This document shows, piece after piece, positions 46,976 through 56,930 of a DNA stretch of 64,000 nt. The position numbers and the translations under genes were made by a program. Location: contig JBBRCE010000013.1 of NCBI GenBank assembly GCA_038205115.1, positions 1-64,000 of the forward strand. Direction: 5' to 3'. The notes beneath the pieces are model-generated. The model made no database searches. It saw only the letters and a program-made list of their open reading frames with translations, and was not told where the DNA came from. The DNA is from JBBRCE01 sp038205115 (GTDB lineage: Bacteria > Planctomycetota > Planctomycetia > Pirellulales > JBBRCE01). Within the stretch, counting starts at the first letter, position 1, and each line of letters begins with the position of its first letter.

Positions 46976-47376
46976 CGGCGGGAACCAGGCGAGGGGGCGG
47001 AATGGGCGGGGGATGGCGGGGGGCCACCGTTCATTGTTCTGCGAACAGCAGCGGAATTCAAGCGGAAAACGCAGGCATTTCGAATTGCAAAACAATGGCA
47101 ACCAACTGGCGCGACCGTCGTGAACAGAAAACTGGGGTCCACCGCAATGGACGTGAAGAACAGCGAGGAAATTCAAAACAGTAGCGTCTAAGTTGCGATG
47201 ATCCGGCGAGTTGCCACTACCGCGCCGCTCCCTGAAACAATTCGAACCTTGCTTATCGGCGCGCGTGAATAAACTGAATGATTTTGATGCACGGTTCCGC
47301 CGAACAATACTTTTCCTACTTCGCGTGCGTCCTTCGCGGTGAAAATCCATTTCACCTTCACGTCGGTCATTGACTC
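46976..47376. other. Intergenic with a planctomycete-type dispersed motif
   Basis: About 400 bp with no supported gene. On the minus strand 47345-47311 reads a motif of the form ACCGCGAAGGACGCACGCG, like the degenerate repeated intergenic strings that create spurious 'HREGR'-type peptides in many planctomycete genomes. It lies near the 3' end of the large cytochrome gene. Confidence 0.4.
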
Positions 47377-50300
47377 TCAATCCCCATGATCGTGCGGCTT
47401 TTCGCTCGGCAGCGGCACTTGCATTGCCGTGGCCAGGTAACCGATCAGATCGCGAACTTCGTCGAGTGTCATGCGATCCAACTGGCCGTCCGGCATCATC
47501 GAGATCGGCGATTCTTTTTGCGATTCGATGTCTTCGTTGGAAATCAACAGTTGCTCCGCGTTGGTTTGCAGGACCAGGGTATTGCTTCGCGTTTCTTTGA
47601 CGATGGCCGAAATCACTCGGCCATCGTTCATGCGAAACACTCGCAGTTTGTACTCTTTGGCGACCACCGCGCTGGGATCGACGATGTTCTCTAAAATGTA
47701 GTCCAAGTTGGCGCGATTCGAACCCGTGAGATCAGGCCCCACCTTGCCGCCGACGCCGTACAGCGTGTGGCACTGCTGGCAGGTGCGACTGAAAATCTGT
47801 CGACCGTTGACCAGGTTGGCTTGCTTGAGTGTTTCACTGGGCAGCGCGGTTTTGTATTTGGCGATGCTCGCCTGTTTGTCCTGCGACGATTCTTTGACCG
47901 TGCCCCAGGCGGCTTCGAACTCCTTCACGAGCTGCGGGTCTTTCAATTCGCGAATCTGGCGGGCGGTAAAGGCCGTGACGTCCGTGCGGGCAATTGTGCC
48001 AGCCGCGATGGCATTAACCATTTCGGTGGCAAATCGTTTCCGCGAGGTCAGCGTTTCGATGGCGTCTTGCTTGCCTGCGGCGTCCAATTGCTTGTAAACG
48101 TCGATGATTGCACCCGCTGACTTCGAGTCGTCGTATGCCGCCAGCCCGCGAATCGCCTGCGCGCGCAGCCCTTGTTCGGCCAGCAGCGATTGCAGCAGCG
48201 GCGCCAAGTCGGGCACGCGCTGCTGAACCAGCACGGCAAGCGCCGACTGACGAGGCTCGGCGTCGAGTTTGGCATCCATCATTTTTTGCTTGAGGCTGGC
48301 GAGCGCTGCGGTTGATCCGAAGATCATTGAAATGACTTCGACGTTGGTCCGCACTTGCACGTTGCCGCTGTTCGCCAACTTGCTGGCCATCGACTCCCAG
48401 CCGCGGGGCATTTTCTGCGATTTGCTGCCAGCCAGCTCTTCGCGCATTCCGACCAGGACATCAAGCTGTAGCGCGGCGTTATCGGTGGCTCGCAGTAAAT
48501 CCACTAGCGAGTCGAGATTTCCGCCCAGAATATCGGTGAGTCGCTTCGCAATCAACCGGCGGACCAGGGGGATCTTGCACGATTCCGCCAAGCGGATGGC
48601 CTGCGTTCTGTCGGCCGCCACGGCCGGCTCGATGCCATACCAGATCATCAGCGGCAAATTGCGATCTTCGGCATCTTCGGAGTGGGTCACCAGTTGTTGC
48701 GCTATGGGCCAACGATCGGCCAGCGGCATCCGCTGCAACACCGATGCCAGTTCCAAACGCACACGCGGGCCGCTTTCGTGGAGACGCTGATCAACAATCA
48801 ACTTTTGCAGCTTCGCCGGCGCGGCCCGACCATCAAAGGCAAGTTTTAGCACCCAAACGGCGACTTCCTGATCTACCACGCCATTCAAGTAACGTTCTTG
48901 CAAGGCGTTGTCGAATCCGCCGACCGCGAACAGCGACCACAATGTGCGGAGGTTGATCGGAACGTCGTCTTCAGAATCCGACAATTCAAGTAACCGCTCG
49001 CGTGCCTTGGTCATGTCTCGCCCTGCGGCGGCACGTTCCTGCAGAATGCGTCGCGCATGGCGCGCATTCCAATCGTTCTTGCCCAGTTGCATTTCGACCA
49101 GTTCGAGTTCCGTACGTTGGTTCAAATCGAACGGCCGTGGCGGCTTGGCGTCGCCGTAGCTGACTTTGTAGATACGACCGGTTTCGCGATTGATCACGCC
49201 AGTGCTGTGGCATTCGCCGGTGTCGTTCCAATCGGCTACGTACAGGCAATCGTCGGGGCCCATCAGCAGAAAGTCGCCGCGAAACCACTGATCGTTGGCC
49301 ATTAAAAAGTCAGGCGCGTGGCGGCCGACATAGCCCGCGCCGCGTTTTTCCAAACGGTCGTGATTGATACGATTTCCGTGGAGATTGCACGTGAAAATGC
49401 CATTGCGATATTCATCGGGCCAGGTTTCGCCTTGATAGATCACCGCGCCTGCATGCGCGTGTCCACCGCCGGCCACGCTATGCAAACCTTGTCCGCCGCG
49501 CGAGGTCGTCCAATTGCCGCCGCCCCAGTGCAAATGGTCGGACGTTGGTTCGATCAATTGATAACTATGCGGATTGACGTCCTCGCCGAACATGCGCTGG
49601 TAATGGGCGCCGGGAATCACTTGCCAGAGGTGGGCAATCACGCAATTGGTGATGAACATCTGACCGTACTGGTCGTAGTCCAGACCGAACGGATTGGTAG
49701 TGCCGTGACAGACGACTTCGAAGATTTTTTTGGTGGGATGAAATCGCCAGACACCGCAACTGATTGGCTGGCGATCTTTATCCTCACAGCCCGGCACGCC
49801 GACTTTGGAAGGCGCGGTGATGCCGTTGCAGCCGTACAGCCAACCGTCCGGTCCCCACAACAGCGCATTGAGCACGTTGTGTTTTCCTTTGTTCGACCAG
49901 CCGTCGAGCATCACTTGCGGCGGTCCGCTGGGTTTGTCTTCTCCCTCTTTGAACGGAATAAAAATCAGATTTGGCGAGTTGCAAACCCACACACCGCCAA
50001 AGCCTGGCAAAATTCCCGTGATGTAGTTGCCTTGATCCCAGAACACGGTGCGCTTGTCGTAATGCCCGGTTCCCTTGGTATCTTCGAAGATTAAAATGCG
50101 ATCGTGCCCTGTGGCCGCCCAGTTGGGATACGAATAGCACTCTGCCACCCACAGACGTCCACGGTCGTCGAACGCCATGGCAATGGGCTGCTGCACGTCC
50201 GGCTCACCAGCCACTAGCGATACCTTAAACCCAGCGGCAGGTGTCATTTTGCCAGCCGCCTCGTCCAGCGCCACGGGCTCTTTTTGCGCCATGTGCGAAT

Positions 50301-50466
50301 CGGCGTTGTAGTGTATGCCCGGCTTGGCTGGCGGAGATTCCGCGTAGGCAAGTTGCACCGCCGGATCATGCGGATCGACGATCATCGCTGCCGCAGCATA
50401 AGACAGCGACAGAACTGAAAAATACGCTCGGAGAGATTGCGCAGAAAGAATTTGTCCGGCCAGCAT
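47377..50466 (-). CDS. PVC-type membrane-bound dehydrogenase/HEAT/cytochrome c fusion
   Basis: A 1029-residue exported protein. After an N-terminal hydrophobic stretch, residues ~70-440 form a beta-propeller of the PVC-type dehydrogenase family (GFKVSLVAGEPDVQQPIAMAFDDRGRLWVAECYSYPNW, FLLMGPDDCLYVADWNDTGEC). HEAT-like helical repeats occupy ~450-850. The C-terminal haem domain has RTCQQCHTLYGVGGKVGPDLTGSNR, with CQQCH at about 896-900 and a likely axial Met near SMMPDGQLD. Such proteins are presumed to oxidise carbohydrate-like substrates in the periplasm; the substrate is unknown. The DUF1501 gene at 46975 follows on the same strand. Confidence 0.92.
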   Translation of the reverse strand: MLAGQILSAQSLRAYFSVLSLSYAAAAMIVDPHDPAVQLAYAESPPAKPGIHYNADSHMAQKEPVALDEAAGKMTPAAGFKVSLVAGEPDVQQPIAMAFDDRGRLWVAECYSYPNWAATGHDRILIFEDTKGTGHYDKRTVFWDQGNYITGILPGFGGVWVCNSPNLIFIPFKEGEDKPSGPPQVMLDGWSNKGKHNVLNALLWGPDGWLYGCNGITAPSKVGVPGCEDKDRQPISCGVWRFHPTKKIFEVVCHGTTNPFGLDYDQYGQMFITNCVIAHLWQVIPGAHYQRMFGEDVNPHSYQLIEPTSDHLHWGGGNWTTSRGGQGLHSVAGGGHAHAGAVIYQGETWPDEYRNGIFTCNLHGNRINHDRLEKRGAGYVGRHAPDFLMANDQWFRGDFLLMGPDDCLYVADWNDTGECHSTGVINRETGRIYKVSYGDAKPPRPFDLNQRTELELVEMQLGKNDWNARHARRILQERAAAGRDMTKARERLLELSDSEDDVPINLRTLWSLFAVGGFDNALQERYLNGVVDQEVAVWVLKLAFDGRAAPAKLQKLIVDQRLHESGPRVRLELASVLQRMPLADRWPIAQQLVTHSEDAEDRNLPLMIWYGIEPAVAADRTQAIRLAESCKIPLVRRLIAKRLTDILGGNLDSLVDLLRATDNAALQLDVLVGMREELAGSKSQKMPRGWESMASKLANSGNVQVRTNVEVISMIFGSTAALASLKQKMMDAKLDAEPRQSALAVLVQQRVPDLAPLLQSLLAEQGLRAQAIRGLAAYDDSKSAGAIIDVYKQLDAAGKQDAIETLTSRKRFATEMVNAIAAGTIARTDVTAFTARQIRELKDPQLVKEFEAAWGTVKESSQDKQASIAKYKTALPSETLKQANLVNGRQIFSRTCQQCHTLYGVGGKVGPDLTGSNRANLDYILENIVDPSAVVAKEYKLRVFRMNDGRVISAIVKETRSNTLVLQTNAEQLLISNEDIESQKESPISMMPDGQLDRMTLDEVRDLIGYLATAMQVPLPSEKPHDHGD

Positions 50467-50583
50467 GTGGGCGAGTCCTTAGAAGTGTTTGGCGAGTTAA
50501 GGGGATCGCCTTCGCCTAACAGGATACCGCAAAGCCCACATCGGAGCTTGTCACTCGGCAAAAATTCTTCGGGGAGATCATCG

Positions 50584-51939
50584 TTACCCAACAGCAACCG
50601 GCGTGAGCGCGGCAACCAAGCGGTCGATCTCGGCCTTGGTGCGTTTTTCGGTTACGGTCACCAGGAAACAATCGGAGAGGTCTGGATACCACTGGCCTAG
50701 CGGCACACCGGCAAACAGGCCGGCTTCCAACGCTTCGGCCAGCAGTTCGTCCACGCGATTGGCGGAATCGCGGACGACAAACTCCTTGAACATCGGCCGG
50801 TCGAAGGCCAGCGACAACCGCGAATCACCTGCGGTGAGTTGCTGCGCGGCGTAATGCGATTTGCGAACGCACGCTTCGGCCACTTCCTTGAGCCCTTGCG
50901 GGCCGAGCAGGGCCAGATAGACCGACGCTCGCAGTGCGAACAGACCCTGATTGGTGCAGATGTTACTGGTGGCTTTTTCGCGGCGAATGTGCTGCTCGCG
51001 GGTTTGCAGCGTCAAAACCCAGCAGCGGCGGCCTTGACGATCCACCGTTTGCCCGGCGATGCGGCCTGGCATGCGGCGGACGAACTCTTCGCGGCAGGCC
51101 ATGATACCCAAGTACGGACCGCCATAACTCATGGCGGTGCCCAGCGACTGCCCTTCGGCCACGACAATGTCGGCACCGTAAGTGCCAGGGCGTTTGAGCA
51201 AGCCCAAGCTGATCGGATCGACGGACACCACCAGCATCGCGCCGGCATCGTGTACAACCTTGGCCAATAATTCCACGTCTTCCAGGCTGCCGAAAAAGTT
51301 CGGATTTTGGATCAGCACGCAGGCCGTGTCGGGCGTGATGGCCGCAGCCAAATCGCGCGGGGAGATCGCGCCGTCTGGCGTGCCAACGGTAACCAGCCGC
51401 GTATCGAGATTCTGGAAATAGGTCTCGATGATCTGGCGATATTCCGGATGAACGCTGGCGGCGGTGACGACCTGCCCATGTCGGCCGGTGGCGGTCATGC
51501 ACATCAGCACGGCTTCGGCCGCGGCGCTGCCGCCGTCGTACAGGCTGGCGTTGGAAACATCCATGCCGGTGAGTTGCGTGATCAGCGTTTGATATTCGAA
51601 GAATACTTGCAGATTGCCCTGGCTGGCTTCTGGCTGGTAGGGCGTGTAAGACGTGTAGAACTCGCCGCGCGAGCCCACGTAATCCACCACGGCCGGCACA
51701 AAGTGGTCGTAACTGCCGCCGCCTAAAAAACAGACGTTCTGCGCCGCCGAAATGTTCTTAGCGGCGAGTTGCCCGACGTGACTGGTCAGTTCCAACTCGG
51801 TGAGCATGGCCGGAATGTCGAGATCGCGCTTCAACCGCAATTCGGCCGGAATCTGCGCGAACAATTCGTCCAGCGACGCGACCCCAATTGACCGCAGCAT
51901 GGCCGCCTGATCTTCGGCCGTGTTCAGAATGAAAGTCAT
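50584..51939 (-). CDS. gcvPA: Glycine dehydrogenase (decarboxylating) subunit 1, GcvPA
   Basis: The alpha part of the split P-protein of the glycine cleavage system. The 451-residue product matches family length and shows QNVCFLGGGSYDHFVPAVVDYV, YTSYTPYQPEASQGNLQVFFEYQTLI, DVSNASLYDGGSAAAEAVLM and the C-terminal KRTKAEIDRLVAAL. The PLP lysine resides in GcvPB, which is not in this window; the next gene downstream is the cytochrome. It starts 113 bp after gcvH. Confidence 0.95.
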   Translation of the reverse strand: MTFILNTAEDQAAMLRSIGVASLDELFAQIPAELRLKRDLDIPAMLTELELTSHVGQLAAKNISAAQNVCFLGGGSYDHFVPAVVDYVGSRGEFYTSYTPYQPEASQGNLQVFFEYQTLITQLTGMDVSNASLYDGGSAAAEAVLMCMTATGRHGQVVTAASVHPEYRQIIETYFQNLDTRLVTVGTPDGAISPRDLAAAITPDTACVLIQNPNFFGSLEDVELLAKVVHDAGAMLVVSVDPISLGLLKRPGTYGADIVVAEGQSLGTAMSYGGPYLGIMACREEFVRRMPGRIAGQTVDRQGRRCWVLTLQTREQHIRREKATSNICTNQGLFALRASVYLALLGPQGLKEVAEACVRKSHYAAQQLTAGDSRLSLAFDRPMFKEFVVRDSANRVDELLAEALEAGLFAGVPLGQWYPDLSDCFLVTVTEKRTKAEIDRLVAALTPVAVG

Positions 51940-52051
51940 GCGAGAATGCTAATCCGTGGCAAAGGAAAGAGGCGTGCCCTGCACGCGTCGAAAAACTTGC
52001 TGCGCGCCTTTGTCGCTGCGGGAACCGCCAACATTGACGCTGATCTTGTTT

Positions 52052-52447
52052 TTAGTGCCCCTCTTCGGCGCACTGTTTTTGATAGGCAGTGTAGTCCAGC
52101 AGATCGGCAGGCACGGCGCCGGCCAACTTGATTTTGACGATCCAACCGCCGTTGTAAGGATCGGTGCCCAGCGTTTCTAGCTTGTCGGGCAGGCTGGTGT
52201 TGACTTCCACAATCTGACCGTCGACCGGGCTGTACAAGTCGCTGACGGCTTTGACTGATTCGATTTCGCCAAACGATTCGCCGGCTTTGACTTCGCGGCC
52301 AATTTCCGGAAGCTGCATGAACACCAGATCGGTGAGTGCTTCGACGGCAAATGCCGAAATCCCCACGGTCGCGACGTTGTCGCTGCTGGCGGCATCCACG
52401 TACACCCATTCGTGCGTTTTGGCGAATCGGAGTTCCTCGGGCTTCAC
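52052..52447 (-). CDS. gcvH: Glycine cleavage H protein
   Basis: The 131-residue lipoyl carrier shuttles the aminomethyl group between P, T and L proteins. The lipoylation site is the Lys in GEIESVKAVSDLYSPVDG. FAKTHEWVYVDA and the end LLDYTAYQKQCAEE match the family. The start is a GTG at 52447 (VKPEELRFAKTHEW) with GGAA upstream; the longer ATG start at 52537 adds 30 unrelated residues. Gene order gcvT, gcvH, gcvPA. Confidence 0.95.
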   Translation of the reverse strand: MKPEELRFAKTHEWVYVDAASSDNVATVGISAFAVEALTDLVFMQLPEIGREVKAGESFGEIESVKAVSDLYSPVDGQIVEVNTSLPDKLETLGTDPYNGGWIVKIKLAGAVPADLLDYTAYQKQCAEEGH

Positions 52448-52550
52448 GTGCGAATTCCTTTGAATGAAGCAATCTGGATGATCGAACGGTGAATGCGCGA
52501 GCAACCTTGCGCAACTCGGCTGATAGCCGCGATGCACGATTCTCTAACCT

Positions 52551-53657
52551 CTACCGTCGATAGAACGGCAACTTAACCACTTCTGCGGTTGCGGATTGCC
52601 CGCGAATGTCAATTTCAAGCGTTTTGCCAATCGTGCAGTAATTGGCCTCGACGTACGCCATGGCAATCGGCTGGTCGAGCGTGGGCGAAAACGTGCCGCT
52701 GCTGACTTCGCCAATTTTGCGGCCGTCACAAAGTACGGCGTAATGTTCGCGAGGCACGCGGCGTCCCGCAAGCTTCAGGCCAATCCGCCGATGCGGCACG
52801 CCGATTTGCTTGGCCCGTGCCAGGGCGTCGCGCCCGGGAAACTGGCGGCCTTCCAAGTCAACGGCAAACGACAAACCGGCTTCCAGCGGATTGATTTTTT
52901 CGGACAGTTCGTGGCCATACAGCGGCATGGCGGCTTCCAGTCGCAACGTATCGCGGCAACCGAGACCGGCAGCCATCGCGCCTTGCGCCTGACCGGCCTG
53001 CAACAACTTGGTCCAGATGCCTTCGGCCGCTTCTCCGGGCACAATCAATTCGAAGCCATCTTCGCCCGTGTAGCCGGTGCGGCTCACCAAACCGGCGTGT
53101 TCATCAATGGTAGTTTCCAAGCCGGAATAATACTTCATCATCGATAATCGCGCGGCAACCAGCGGTTGCAACAGTTCGACAGCCAGCGGCCCTTGCACGG
53201 CAATCATGGCCGTTTGCACGGTTTGATCTTGGATTTTGACGTCTGATCGGCCATTCAACCGCGAGTCGATCCAGGCCACGATTTTTTGACGGTTGCTGGC
53301 GTTGACCACCATGACGTAATCCGTGCCGCTCTCGCCGGGCAGGCGATAGACCAGCACATCGTCTAATATGCCGCCATTGTTGTTGGTAACCAGACCGTAA
53401 CGAATTTGGCCCGGCGTCATGTTGTCGATGCGGCGAGTAACGAGGCCGTTTAGAAATTCGGTGGTGCCAGCGCCCGAGATTCGCAACCGGCCCATGTGCG
53501 AAACATCGAACAACCCCAGCGACTTACGGGTGGCTTGATGCTCGGCGACGATCGATGCGTATTGGACCGGCATGGACCAGCCCGCGAAATCGACCATCCG
53601 GCCGCCATGCGAGGCGTGCCATTGATGCAGCGGTGTTTTGGCAAGTTCTTGAGACAT
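52551..53657 (-). CDS. gcvT: Glycine cleavage T protein (aminomethyltransferase)
   Basis: A 368-residue folate-dependent enzyme that releases ammonia and forms methylene-tetrahydrofolate. GGRMVDFAGWSMPVQYASIVAEHQATRKSLGLFDVSHMGRL, MTPGQIRYGLVTNNNGGILDDVLVYRL and GYTGEDGFELIVP are diagnostic. The Asp in DFAGW and the ILDD pair are intact. It is the first gene of the gcv set; the 87 bp upstream show no glycine riboswitch. Confidence 0.96.
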   Translation of the reverse strand: MSQELAKTPLHQWHASHGGRMVDFAGWSMPVQYASIVAEHQATRKSLGLFDVSHMGRLRISGAGTTEFLNGLVTRRIDNMTPGQIRYGLVTNNNGGILDDVLVYRLPGESGTDYVMVVNASNRQKIVAWIDSRLNGRSDVKIQDQTVQTAMIAVQGPLAVELLQPLVAARLSMMKYYSGLETTIDEHAGLVSRTGYTGEDGFELIVPGEAAEGIWTKLLQAGQAQGAMAAGLGCRDTLRLEAAMPLYGHELSEKINPLEAGLSFAVDLEGRQFPGRDALARAKQIGVPHRRIGLKLAGRRVPREHYAVLCDGRKIGEVSSGTFSPTLDQPIAMAYVEANYCTIGKTLEIDIRGQSATAEVVKLPFYRR

Positions 53658-53744
53658 TTCCGCAATTGTAGCCGTTTGCTCAAGACTTTAAAGGGGCTGC
53701 CCCGCGCAGGTGGCAGACGCTTCGTTCGCGCCTGCCGGCCGCGA

Positions 53745-55913
53745 CTAATGCTGCGTAGCAAGATCGGGCGGAGCGGCGCCCACATCGCGCAATGCCTGCC
53801 GGATTTCGTCGGCTCGCGCGTCGGCTGGCAGCGGAACGCCAACAGTGACCATCGACACCGTCGGACCGCCGGCAACGGTCGGATTCGGAGCATTCAGCGC
53901 CATAAAGACAGGCAACAACACGGCTGCGGACTCGCCCTGAAGCTGGCTTAACAGTTTTTCGGTCGCTGCGTCCGGTCGATCGGTAAACACCAACGCTACC
54001 AAATTACCTTCGGCCAACGTCTGCGTCGCCAGAGCCAAATTTGACGCGCCGGAGACCTGAGTTGCCTGAACGTTGGTGACCAACAGCTTGTTTCGCTGCA
54101 GGAATCGAGCCAGAAATCCTTGGTCGAGATCGGTCGGAAGCTGTGATGCAAAAAATCGCGTTTGCCGATCAATGACAGCCAGTACGTCCAGCATTTGCTC
54201 CAGTTTTTCGCAATTGGTCAGTAGGATCGCAGGAGCGAAACTGGGCAGGTTATGTAAGCCCCGGCCCTGCAGGTCGCGGCGGCCGCGGTGCTTGAGCAGC
54301 CAAACGGTGCGGGCGACAAAGTCCGGCCGCTTCCAACACATCAGCCCCAGCATGGTGGCGGTAATTAAGCTGCCGCCAAAGAACAAGCCGTGCGGAATGA
54401 CGCGACGCTTTTCGAGTTGTTCCTGGTAACGCTCCAGCATTTCGCGATGCTCAAGCTTATCTTCGGTTTGCGCAACATCATGACGAGTCAAATTCAAGCC
54501 AAAAAGTCCTTGCAAACCGACACTCAAGGCCGTGAAAACGATGATTGCCACCAAGCCGCCAGCCACGTTCAAAAAATTGCTGGTTGCCACAATGTTGCCC
54601 TTACTGTCTTTGGGCGCTCGGTGCTGGAGCAGCGTATAGAGCGGCACGATGTATAAGCCGGCCGAGATGCCAACCAGCAGTAAGCAGACGACCGTCGGCA
54701 CGCCGTGGCTGGCAGCGCCCAGCGCCGCCGTCAGCAGGACCATCAAACCCAAGCCAATGGTGACCAGTCCCAGTTCCAAGCGATGCCCGGACAACACTCC
54801 GGCAAACCCGCAACCAATTCCCACGCCCAATCCGACGACGGAAATCAGCAGCGCGGATTCCAGTTCGGATGCCGACTTTCGCTTGCCTTTGTGCGCCCCG
54901 TGTTGGTGGGATTTATGATCGACCCGCGCGCCTTCCGCATCCGTCGCAGGCGTATCGGCAGCCGCTTGCGTTTCCTCGTCGTCAGGTAGATGCACTCGCG
55001 AAGGATCATTGATTTGGCTGACCACCCATTCGTGATCTTTGTCCGTTTCGCCTTGCAGAATCACCGTTTGTCGAAGAAACAACGTCATAAATGAAAAGAA
55101 GGCAATGCCGATGACAGCCAGCACCAGCGAGCGCGATTTGAACAGCGCCGACAAATTCGCTTGTAGCGGCGTCCAGGGATTCAGCACCAGCGGTTTGTGA
55201 GGAGTCGCCGCGGGCATGCGCTCGATCCAGGTCGACGCAACCGCGCCAATCACCGCCAGGCCCAACAACACGGCGCCGATCAGCCATTCTTTGCCAAGCA
55301 CGATTGAGTCGCCGCTGATGTCGGAACTCACCTGCCAGAATAAGACGCCGCCAAACGAAGTGCCGAGAATCTGTGCCACGAAACTCGTGCCTTCCAGCAG
55401 CCCGTTGCCGCGCGAGAGCACGGAGGAATGTAAGATTTCCGGCATCACGCCGTATTTGGCCGGTACAAAAAACGCGCTGTGAGTACCCATCAGAAACACC
55501 GCGGCAATCACCAGCAGGGCGCTCCACCGGGCCACGGCGTGCGAGTCGGCGCCAGCTAGCGACGATAAATGTGGAAGCAAAAATCCAAAAAAGCAGAGAC
55601 CCATGATTGCGACTTCGGCCATCTTCCAAAACACCAGCACGCTACGCTTGCTGTATTTGTCCGCCAAAATGCCAGCCAATGGCGAAAAGAAAAAGAACGG
55701 TGAAATGAAGCAACCCGTGACCAGCGAAATGACCATCGTTTCGCTAACACGATGGTGGAGAAAGCTGCTGTTGGCGTAGCGAACCAGCATGTCGCTGCCG
55801 TACAGAATGGCTGCGATGTGTACCGCCTGGTCGTTGAATGCGGCGAGAAATTGCGATAACACCAGCGCGATGAACGTCCGCGAATTCAGCGTCTTAGCAG
55901 GCTCAAAAGGCAT
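53745..55913 (-). CDS. LplT-like MFS transporter with C-terminal soluble domain
   Basis: The 722-residue membrane protein has about 12 MFS helices. The start LNSRTFIALVLSQFLAAFNDQAVH and SPLAGILADKYSKRSVLVFWKMAE are close to lysophospholipid transporters. A His/charged loop (DHKSHQHGAHKGKRKS) lies in the middle. After the last helix (~560) comes a ~160-residue domain (LPSFAPAILLTNCEKLEQML...). It recalls the acyltransferase half of LplT-PlsC fusions, but no HxxxxD motif is visible, so it would be inactive. ATG at 55913 preferred over GTG at 55934. Confidence 0.8.
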   Translation of the reverse strand: MPFEPAKTLNSRTFIALVLSQFLAAFNDQAVHIAAILYGSDMLVRYANSSFLHHRVSETMVISLVTGCFISPFFFFSPLAGILADKYSKRSVLVFWKMAEVAIMGLCFFGFLLPHLSSLAGADSHAVARWSALLVIAAVFLMGTHSAFFVPAKYGVMPEILHSSVLSRGNGLLEGTSFVAQILGTSFGGVLFWQVSSDISGDSIVLGKEWLIGAVLLGLAVIGAVASTWIERMPAATPHKPLVLNPWTPLQANLSALFKSRSLVLAVIGIAFFSFMTLFLRQTVILQGETDKDHEWVVSQINDPSRVHLPDDEETQAAADTPATDAEGARVDHKSHQHGAHKGKRKSASELESALLISVVGLGVGIGCGFAGVLSGHRLELGLVTIGLGLMVLLTAALGAASHGVPTVVCLLLVGISAGLYIVPLYTLLQHRAPKDSKGNIVATSNFLNVAGGLVAIIVFTALSVGLQGLFGLNLTRHDVAQTEDKLEHREMLERYQEQLEKRRVIPHGLFFGGSLITATMLGLMCWKRPDFVARTVWLLKHRGRRDLQGRGLHNLPSFAPAILLTNCEKLEQMLDVLAVIDRQTRFFASQLPTDLDQGFLARFLQRNKLLVTNVQATQVSGASNLALATQTLAEGNLVALVFTDRPDAATEKLLSQLQGESAAVLLPVFMALNAPNPTVAGGPTVSMVTVGVPLPADARADEIRQALRDVGAAPPDLATQH

Positions 55914-56204
55914 CACGTTACTCGATATTTCCACCGCAAAAGTTTAGCCGCGATCTGCCATCGACAGGACGTCGATCAAGACATTGGGCCAGTCGTCATC
56001 GCTGCCGATTGTCACGAATTGGCCAGCGGCGGCCACGGAATTCGCTCAGAACTGCCGCGACGATGAGCGACGTGCAATCTTCCGGCAAAGCGCCTATTAT
56101 ATTCAAGAAGGTGCCGTCGTCACCGCCAAATCGCCCGGTTGCCGGGTGCACTTGGCCGGTTTGAGACGCGGTTATTCTTGGACACATTCTTGCAGGCCGC
56201 AACT

Positions 56205-56930
56205 TTGATCTCCACGACCATCCGCGGCGGAATTCGACTGGGGGTATTATTGACGCTGCTGACGGCCGGTTGCAAACCGCCTGCGCCGTCGAACTCCGTT
56301 GACAAAACGCCGAGCGCGCCGGTTCAATCGGCGATCACGGCTGCGGGCGATTCGTTGTCGCCGCCACCGCTGACAATTGAACAGGCGGTTCAGCACGTAC
56401 CGGCGATGTCCGTAAACGCGATCGAAGATCACTCGCCGGAAATTACCGATGCCGATGTGTCCAAACTGCGTGAAATGGCCAACCTTGAAAGCCTGACGCT
56501 GACAAACGCTCAATTAACCGACGCCGGCGTCCAACACCTCGCGGGACTCAAGCGACTGAAAACGCTCGTGCTGGGCAATTCAACAATCACCGACGTGGGT
56601 TTGCGCTCGTTGGCAGCGCACGGAACGCTCCAGGTCTTGAACGTGAATGAAACGTCCGTTACCGACGACGGGCTGCAGGCATTGGCGGCGCTGAAACAAT
56701 TGACGTTGCTACGCTTCGGAAGCAGCAAGATCCGAGGACGAGGGCTCAAACATCTGGCCGGGCTGCCACTGACGTTCTTAATTCTGCAAAACGCGCCGCT
56801 AGACGATTCTGGTCTGGAAGCGCTGGCAGATTGCCCGTCACTCGAATCGCTGTACGTGCAAAATACGCTGGTAACCGATGCCGGGCTGAATCGCCTGACC
56901 AGCCGGCTGCCGCGCCTGCATATTCACTAG
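56205..56930 (+). CDS. Leucine-rich-repeat lipoprotein
   Basis: A 241-residue protein. The lipobox is LTLLTAGC (Cys near residue 22 from the TTG start), so it is anchored to a membrane. After a linker come about five LRR units of the cysteine-containing/RI-like kind: ANLESLTLTNAQLTDAGVQHLAG, KRLKTLVLGNSTITDVGLRSLAA, GTLQVLNVNETSVTDDGLQALAA and so on. They probably serve protein binding. No ATG lies upstream of the signal; TTG at 56205 is the best start, TTG at 56139 an alternative. Its 3' end overlaps the convergent 56746-57336 gene by 185 bp. Confidence 0.75.
   Translation: MISTTIRGGIRLGVLLTLLTAGCKPPAPSNSVDKTPSAPVQSAITAAGDSLSPPPLTIEQAVQHVPAMSVNAIEDHSPEITDADVSKLREMANLESLTLTNAQLTDAGVQHLAGLKRLKTLVLGNSTITDVGLRSLAAHGTLQVLNVNETSVTDDGLQALAALKQLTLLRFGSSKIRGRGLKHLAGLPLTFLILQNAPLDDSGLEALADCPSLESLYVQNTLVTDAGLNRLTSRLPRLHIH

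Noticed and set aside
46976..47380. N-terminal extension of the second DUF1501 protein
   Set aside because: The added residues are Arg-rich, and the Tat-type start at 46975 is right for the family.
53658..53744. Glycine riboswitch before gcvT
   Set aside because: The 87-bp gap is too short for the tandem aptamer, and no consensus block was found.
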